A DNA stretch of 64,000 bases from Sedimentisphaera salicampi (GTDB lineage Bacteria > Planctomycetota > Phycisphaerae > Sedimentisphaerales > Sedimentisphaeraceae): assembly GCF_002117005.1 (NCBI RefSeq), contig NZ_CP021023.1, positions 496,001-560,000 of the forward strand, written 5' to 3'. The number at the start of each line of letters is the position of its first letter. The first letter of the stretch is position 1. This document shows positions 60,641 to 64,000 of this stretch, piece by piece. Under the pieces are notes generated by a model. That model did no database searches. It was given only the letters and a program-made list of their open reading frames with translations, and had not been told where the DNA came from. Made by a program: the position numbers and the translations under genes.

Positions 60641-61522
60641 CTAAATTCCTTTAAATTCAATACACACGCTCACACTGCCCTGCCCATTTGATTGCTTTTT
60701 GGGCTTGGAGGAAGCAATTGAGGGCTCAATAAAACCCATAGAAGGCTCAATTGTTTCGGCTGAAGGGAGACGAAAGCTGTTTTGAATATCAAAGGTCTTT
60801 GCAAGATTCAAAGCCTTATTCCAGCTTGCCTCATTTAGAATTTCTGCAGCCTGATTAAAGGCAGCATTCTCTAATACAATCTGATCGCCGGTGGAAAAGT
60901 TTTTGATCGTAAGACGACAGTTTGAATCCGATACCCTCGAAAGATCGCTTAGAACCAATGAAAGGGCTTGTAAATGAGAATCAAACCGAACTCTTCCTTT
61001 TTTTGAATCAGCAGAAGCCAGAAGGGATCGGTTGTAAAGAATCTGAGTTAAAAGCTTTTTAGACAGCTCGGAATTATCACCTCCCAAAACCACCCTGCAA
61101 GAGAGCATACAGTCGTTCATTAAAGGAGAAACAGGATTCTGAGTGATTCTGTCCACACTCAAACTCCTTGCTGCAATCTTCGCAGGAGCTTGCTTTGGAC
61201 GCTCATTTATATTGAAAGAGCCCCATATAACTGTAATAACTGCTGCAAAGGCCAGCAAAGCTGCTGCACTGCCGACAGTTCTGAATAGATAAACCCTTTT
61301 CTTTTTCCGACGTGCTGCAAGCTTATTTTGTACAAGGGTGTGCATATCCTTAGACGGAGCAAATTCACCGGCCTCAGACAGAATCTCACGGATTTTCTGC
61401 TGCTCTCGAACCTTGCGTCTGATTTCAGGCGAACGAGACATGATCTCTTCAAGCTCTGCGGCCTGCTGAGCAGAAACACATCCGTCAACATACTGCGTTA
61501 TCAATTTTTGGATTTCACTCAT
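60641..61522 (-). CDS. Putative anti-sigma factor, membrane-anchored
   Basis: A 293-residue protein. The N-terminal helical region (about 1-75: ITQYVDGCVSAQQAAELEEIMSRSPEIRRKV) is like anti-sigma factor domains of planctomycetes but lacks the His-Cys-Cys zinc motif. One membrane segment (about 80-102) follows, then an extracytoplasmic domain of unknown type. It would hold the ECF sigma factor, encoded 2 bp upstream, at the membrane until a signal releases it. Its ribosome binding site (GAGGGCGAG) lies in the 3' end of the sigma gene. The call depends mainly on gene order. Confidence 0.7.
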   Translation of the reverse strand: MSEIQKLITQYVDGCVSAQQAAELEEIMSRSPEIRRKVREQQKIREILSEAGEFAPSKDMHTLVQNKLAARRKKKRVYLFRTVGSAAALLAFAAVITVIWGSFNINERPKQAPAKIAARSLSVDRITQNPVSPLMNDCMLSCRVVLGGDNSELSKKLLTQILYNRSLLASADSKKGRVRFDSHLQALSLVLSDLSRVSDSNCRLTIKNFSTGDQIVLENAAFNQAAEILNEASWNKALNLAKTFDIQNSFRLPSAETIEPSMGFIEPSIASSKPKKQSNGQGSVSVCIEFKGI

Positions 61523-61524
61523 TT

Positions 61525-62121
61525 TTACTCGCCCTCAAAATAAGGCAGAAGCTTTAATCTCAGAGCTTCTCTGGCTCTGTAGATTCTGCTTTTAACCGTG
61601 CCCTGAGTTATTTCCAGAATTTCTGCTATCTCATTATAGCTCATCTGGTCTATATCTCTGAGCAATATCATAGTTTTATGATGAAGCTCAAGGCTGTCCA
61701 CCGCCCGCCAAAGCACCTGTTTTCTTTCATCTTCAAGAAGCTGATCAATTGGCATCGATGCTTCTTGCGAAGCAAATTCCACCCTTTCAGGTTCATCCTC
61801 GTTTGCAAACGCTGTTTCGGCTGAGCTGAACGATACAAGCCCCTTTCGCTTCACAAAGTTCAATGCCTGATTAACAGCGATTCTGAAAAGCCAAGTATAA
61901 AAGCTGCTTTCGGCCTTGAAATTATCAATGTTTTCAACAGCTTTGACAAACGCATCAGAACAAAGTTCCATGGCATCATCGGGGTTTTGGCAAATTTTCA
62001 GAAGTGTCGTGTAGAGTCTGGACTGATATTTTTGGATAAGCTCCCCCAAGGCGTCCTTATCGCCTTGGCGGTAGCGCATCAGTAGGCTGCTGTCTTCTGG
62101 ATTATTCTGCACTTTAATCAA
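61525..62121 (-). CDS. ECF RNA polymerase sigma factor
   Basis: A 198-residue sigma-70 family protein with only regions 2 and 4. Region 2 spans about 15-85 (LGELIQKYQSRLY, SDAFVKAVENIDNFKAESSFYTWLFRIAVNQALNFVKRK). Region 4 spans about 140-190 (LHHKTMILLRDIDQMSYNEIAEILEITQGTVKSRIYRAREAL) and carries the helix-turn-helix that reads the -35. A SigE/RpoE-like type. The start is a TTG at 62121 or a GTG at 62112; both lie at the stop of the upstream lipoprotein gene. The gene pair sigma/anti-sigma follows ribBA and the lipoprotein in one run. Confidence 0.9.
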   Translation of the reverse strand: MIKVQNNPEDSSLLMRYRQGDKDALGELIQKYQSRLYTTLLKICQNPDDAMELCSDAFVKAVENIDNFKAESSFYTWLFRIAVNQALNFVKRKGLVSFSSAETAFANEDEPERVEFASQEASMPIDQLLEDERKQVLWRAVDSLELHHKTMILLRDIDQMSYNEIAEILEITQGTVKSRIYRAREALRLKLLPYFEGE

Positions 62122-62602
62122 TCTGCAAAGTTTTCTGAGTATTCAGCATACCGGTTTCCGAGATAAAAGTAACCTCAATAACGCATTCTGATAGTGCAGA
62201 GCCTTTCTCGGGCATTTGAAGGTGAAATGAGTAGGAACGCATCATATCTCTCCAATAACTGTTGTTATCCTTTGCTGAAACAGCATTTATATCGTCCCAT
62301 TTAAAGATTCTTTCCGCCTTTGAAACAGCAGAGAGCTTTTTAGGTCTGTAGGCCTCAATCCTGAACACCCCCGGGTGCTTGATATTCGAGCCGAAATTAT
62401 CCTCCAGCTCAACATATACCTCAAATTGATAGCCTCCCGAAACCTTTGAGGCAGATGAAAGCGGAGAAACCCTTAAGACTTCCGGCTTGAAGCCGGCGTA
62501 CTGGCTCTCACAGCTATGCTTGCATTCCTCAAGGCTTACGGAGGATGTAAAAACGCCGCAGCCGCCCGTAAAAATCAATATACAAACAATAAGCTTAACC
62601 AA
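62114..62602 (-). CDS. Hypothetical lipoprotein
   Basis: A 162-residue protein with a lipoprotein signal (hydrophobic start, lipobox-like TGGC, Cys15) and a mature beta-rich domain of unknown family. The start is a TTG directly after the ribBA stop, supported by an AGGTGAGG ribosome binding site and by the signal sequence that follows. Two cysteines (Cys27 and Cys31) lie shortly after the anchor. It ends inside the start of the sigma gene, so ribBA, this gene, sigma and anti-sigma appear to be translated from one message. I do not recognise a function. Confidence 0.7.
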   Translation of the reverse strand: MVKLIVCILIFTGGCGVFTSSVSLEECKHSCESQYAGFKPEVLRVSPLSSASKVSGGYQFEVYVELEDNFGSNIKHPGVFRIEAYRPKKLSAVSKAERIFKWDDINAVSAKDNNSYWRDMMRSYSFHLQMPEKGSALSECVIEVTFISETGMLNTQKTLQID

Positions 62603-63820
62603 TTACAGATCCTCACCTTTGAGTAAATGTCCGAAACGGTGCTTTTTTGTTCTCAAGTAGTTTACGTTGTACTCGCATGGCTGCATCTCAATAGGCATCT
62701 GCTCGACAACCTCAATCCCGTAAACCTTGAGCCTCTCGATCTTCTTAGGGTTGTTGGTGAGGATTTTCACCTTGCTCACTCCCAAATCCCTGAGTATCTG
62801 CGCTCCTATACCGTAATCACGCTTATCAGGGGCAAATCCCAGCTCCACATTCGCATCATAAGTATCAAGGCCGTCTTCTTGGAGCTTATAGGCCTTTAGC
62901 TTATTAACAAGGCCTATCCCTCTTCCTTCCTGACGCAGATATACGAACACCCCTCTGCCCTCTTTCTGAATCATCTCAAGGGCCTTTTCCATTTGCTTGC
63001 CGCATTCACATCGCTTTGAATGAAACAAATCGCCTGTCATACATTCTGAGTGCATTCTGATAAGAACAGGTTCATCTGTTGTTAAATCACCTTTGCAAAG
63101 GGCAATATGAGGCTCTGTTGAGCCAAGGCTCTCATATCCAACAAGCTCAAATTCGCCGAAATCTGTAGGCATAGACACTGCCTGCATTCTTCGAACCTGA
63201 GTTTCCTTCTGCATCCTGTATTCAATTATATTGGCAACTGAAGTCATCTTTAGATCGTGCTCCCTGCAAAACTTCACCAGATCAGGGAAACGCTTCATAC
63301 TTCCGTCGTCGTTCATTATCTCGCAAATAACGCCCGCCGGCTTGAGACCTGCGATCCTTGCAAGGTCCACAGCACCTTCAGTTTGGCCTTCTCTGGTAAG
63401 AACGCCGCCTTCCTTTGCCCTCAGAGGAAAAATATGCCCGGGACGTGCAAGGTCATAAGGCTTTGTTTTATCATCAGATAGTACCTGAATCGTTTTGGAC
63501 CTGTCGGAAGCGCTCACTCCGGTTGTTATCCCGTCCTTTGCATCCACGCTTACAGTAAAGGCTGTGCCTAGCGAAGCGGTATTTACGAGAGACTGAGGGT
63601 GAAGCCCCAGTTTTTCGCATCTCTCAGCCTCAAGCGGAACGCATATAAGACCCCTGCCCCGAGTTACCATAAAATTCACAATCTCAGGGGTTATATGCTC
63701 TGCCGCGCAGACCAGATCGCCCTCGTTCTCGCGATCTTCATCGTCCACCAAAACAACCATCTTCCCGCTGCGAAGGTCTTCTGCTACTTCATCTATAGTG
63801 TTTAACTGCGTATCTTCCAT
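62603..63820 (-). CDS. ribBA: Bifunctional DHBP synthase / GTP cyclohydrolase II
   Basis: Makes both riboflavin precursors. The N-terminal domain (about 1-205) forms 3,4-dihydroxy-2-butanone 4-phosphate from ribulose 5-phosphate and has the metal/acidic motif DDEDRENEGDL, RPGHIFPL and GQTEGAVDL. The C-terminal domain (about 210-400) opens GTP, with the zinc site CMTGDLFHSKRCECG, RQEGRGIGLVNK and NPKKIERL. Length is normal for the fused enzyme. It is followed without gap by the lipoprotein gene. Its start is 13 bp after the stop of the preceding ACT-type gene. No riboswitch space is present. Confidence 0.97.
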   Translation of the reverse strand: MEDTQLNTIDEVAEDLRSGKMVVLVDDEDRENEGDLVCAAEHITPEIVNFMVTRGRGLICVPLEAERCEKLGLHPQSLVNTASLGTAFTVSVDAKDGITTGVSASDRSKTIQVLSDDKTKPYDLARPGHIFPLRAKEGGVLTREGQTEGAVDLARIAGLKPAGVICEIMNDDGSMKRFPDLVKFCREHDLKMTSVANIIEYRMQKETQVRRMQAVSMPTDFGEFELVGYESLGSTEPHIALCKGDLTTDEPVLIRMHSECMTGDLFHSKRCECGKQMEKALEMIQKEGRGVFVYLRQEGRGIGLVNKLKAYKLQEDGLDTYDANVELGFAPDKRDYGIGAQILRDLGVSKVKILTNNPKKIERLKVYGIEVVEQMPIEMQPCEYNVNYLRTKKHRFGHLLKGEDL

Positions 63821-63833
63821 TTATATATTTCTG

Positions 63834-64000
63834 TCAAAGGTCTGTAAAATCTGAGCTGTCAAGCAGTTTGAAACCCTCTTTTTTGAGGTTGTCAACAGCG
63901 GCCTGCTTCAGGGTATCGTGTATCTCCATGCAGCAGACACCCAAATTACCGGGTTGAACAACAAAGCCGAATACATCGGCAATGTTTACATCATTCTCAT
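63834..64000 (-). CDS. C-terminal end of a probable ACT-domain protein
   Basis: The gene runs off the right edge. The visible 54 residues (ENDVNIADVFGFVVQPG, then CCMEIHDTLKQAAVDNLKKEGFKLLD) have the beta-alpha-beta-beta-alpha-beta rhythm of an ACT domain and resemble the second half of tandem-ACT regulatory proteins that bind amino acids. The similarity is by eye only. The TGA stop is at 63834-63836, directly before ribBA on the same strand. Confidence 0.5.
   Translation of the reverse strand, partial: ENDVNIADVFGFVVQPGNLGVCCMEIHDTLKQAAVDNLKKEGFKLLDSSDFTDL

Overview
The window is about 45% GC, densely coded, and most likely comes from a marine or hypersaline polysaccharide-degrading planctomycete of the class Phycisphaerae, probably Sedimentisphaerales. 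This placement is an inference. It rests on large secreted CARDB/GLUG proteins, dockerin-like C-termini on enzymes with no cohesin in sight, many GH43/GH127/GH31/GH76-type enzymes, TRAP uronate-type transport, and the general look of the housekeeping genes. No rRNA, tRNA, CRISPR array or phage was seen.

Layout. 1-4.2 kb: the end of a stomatin-like gene, then a minus-strand set MCE protein / PqiC-like lipoprotein / queE / radical SAM. 4.4-5.1 kb: stand-alone rpsD with a structured leader. 5.2-11 kb: secreted GH76-type enzyme, sodium-solute symporter, orphan histidine kinase. 11-14.9 kb: tight operon aroF-hisA-rsgA-M48 protease. 15-21.3 kb: one gene for a 2093-residue secreted repeat protein. 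21.4-23.9 kb: a decayed gene with an intact IS256-family element (8-bp target duplication) inserted just upstream of it. 24-34.4 kb: hexuronate locus. 34.4-45.2 kb: four secreted polysaccharide-degrading enzymes. 45.4-50.2 kb: methyltransferase, nnrD-larB pair, GH43 enzyme, enolase. 50.6-56.8 kb: a shikimate kinase-chorismate synthase fusion, MFS transporter, HAD phosphatase, esterase, pgk, thioesterase. 56.7-64 kb: ogt, MFS transporter, a probable small RNA, tyrA, short N-acetylglutamate synthase, tatA, anti-sigma/ECF sigma/lipoprotein/ribBA, and the end of an ACT-domain gene.

The most interesting system is the hexuronate locus. Minus strand: an SDR mannonate oxidoreductase, a LarA-family protein, a PfkB sugar kinase, 6-phosphogluconate dehydrogenase and glucuronate isomerase. 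Plus strand: a ROK regulator and a complete TRAP transporter. No mannonate dehydratase or KDPG aldolase is present. The LarA homologue keeps the nickel-pincer residues at the lactate-racemase spacing, and LarB, a cofactor-synthesis enzyme, is encoded 18 kb away. The parsimonious reading is a dehydratase-free route: glucuronate, fructuronate, mannonate, gluconate (by nickel-dependent C2 epimerisation), 6-phosphogluconate, ribulose 5-phosphate. Two AACTCA-N5-TGAGTT palindromes sit on the two divergent promoters and are the likely ROK operators. The neighbouring lyase and arabinosidase/xylosidase cluster would supply uronates and pentoses, which also enter the pentose phosphate pathway.

Two RNA elements also stand out: a roughly 120-nt small RNA candidate with exposed CCUCC repeats complementary to Shine-Dalgarno sequences, and a paired leader directly before the rpsD ribosome binding site.
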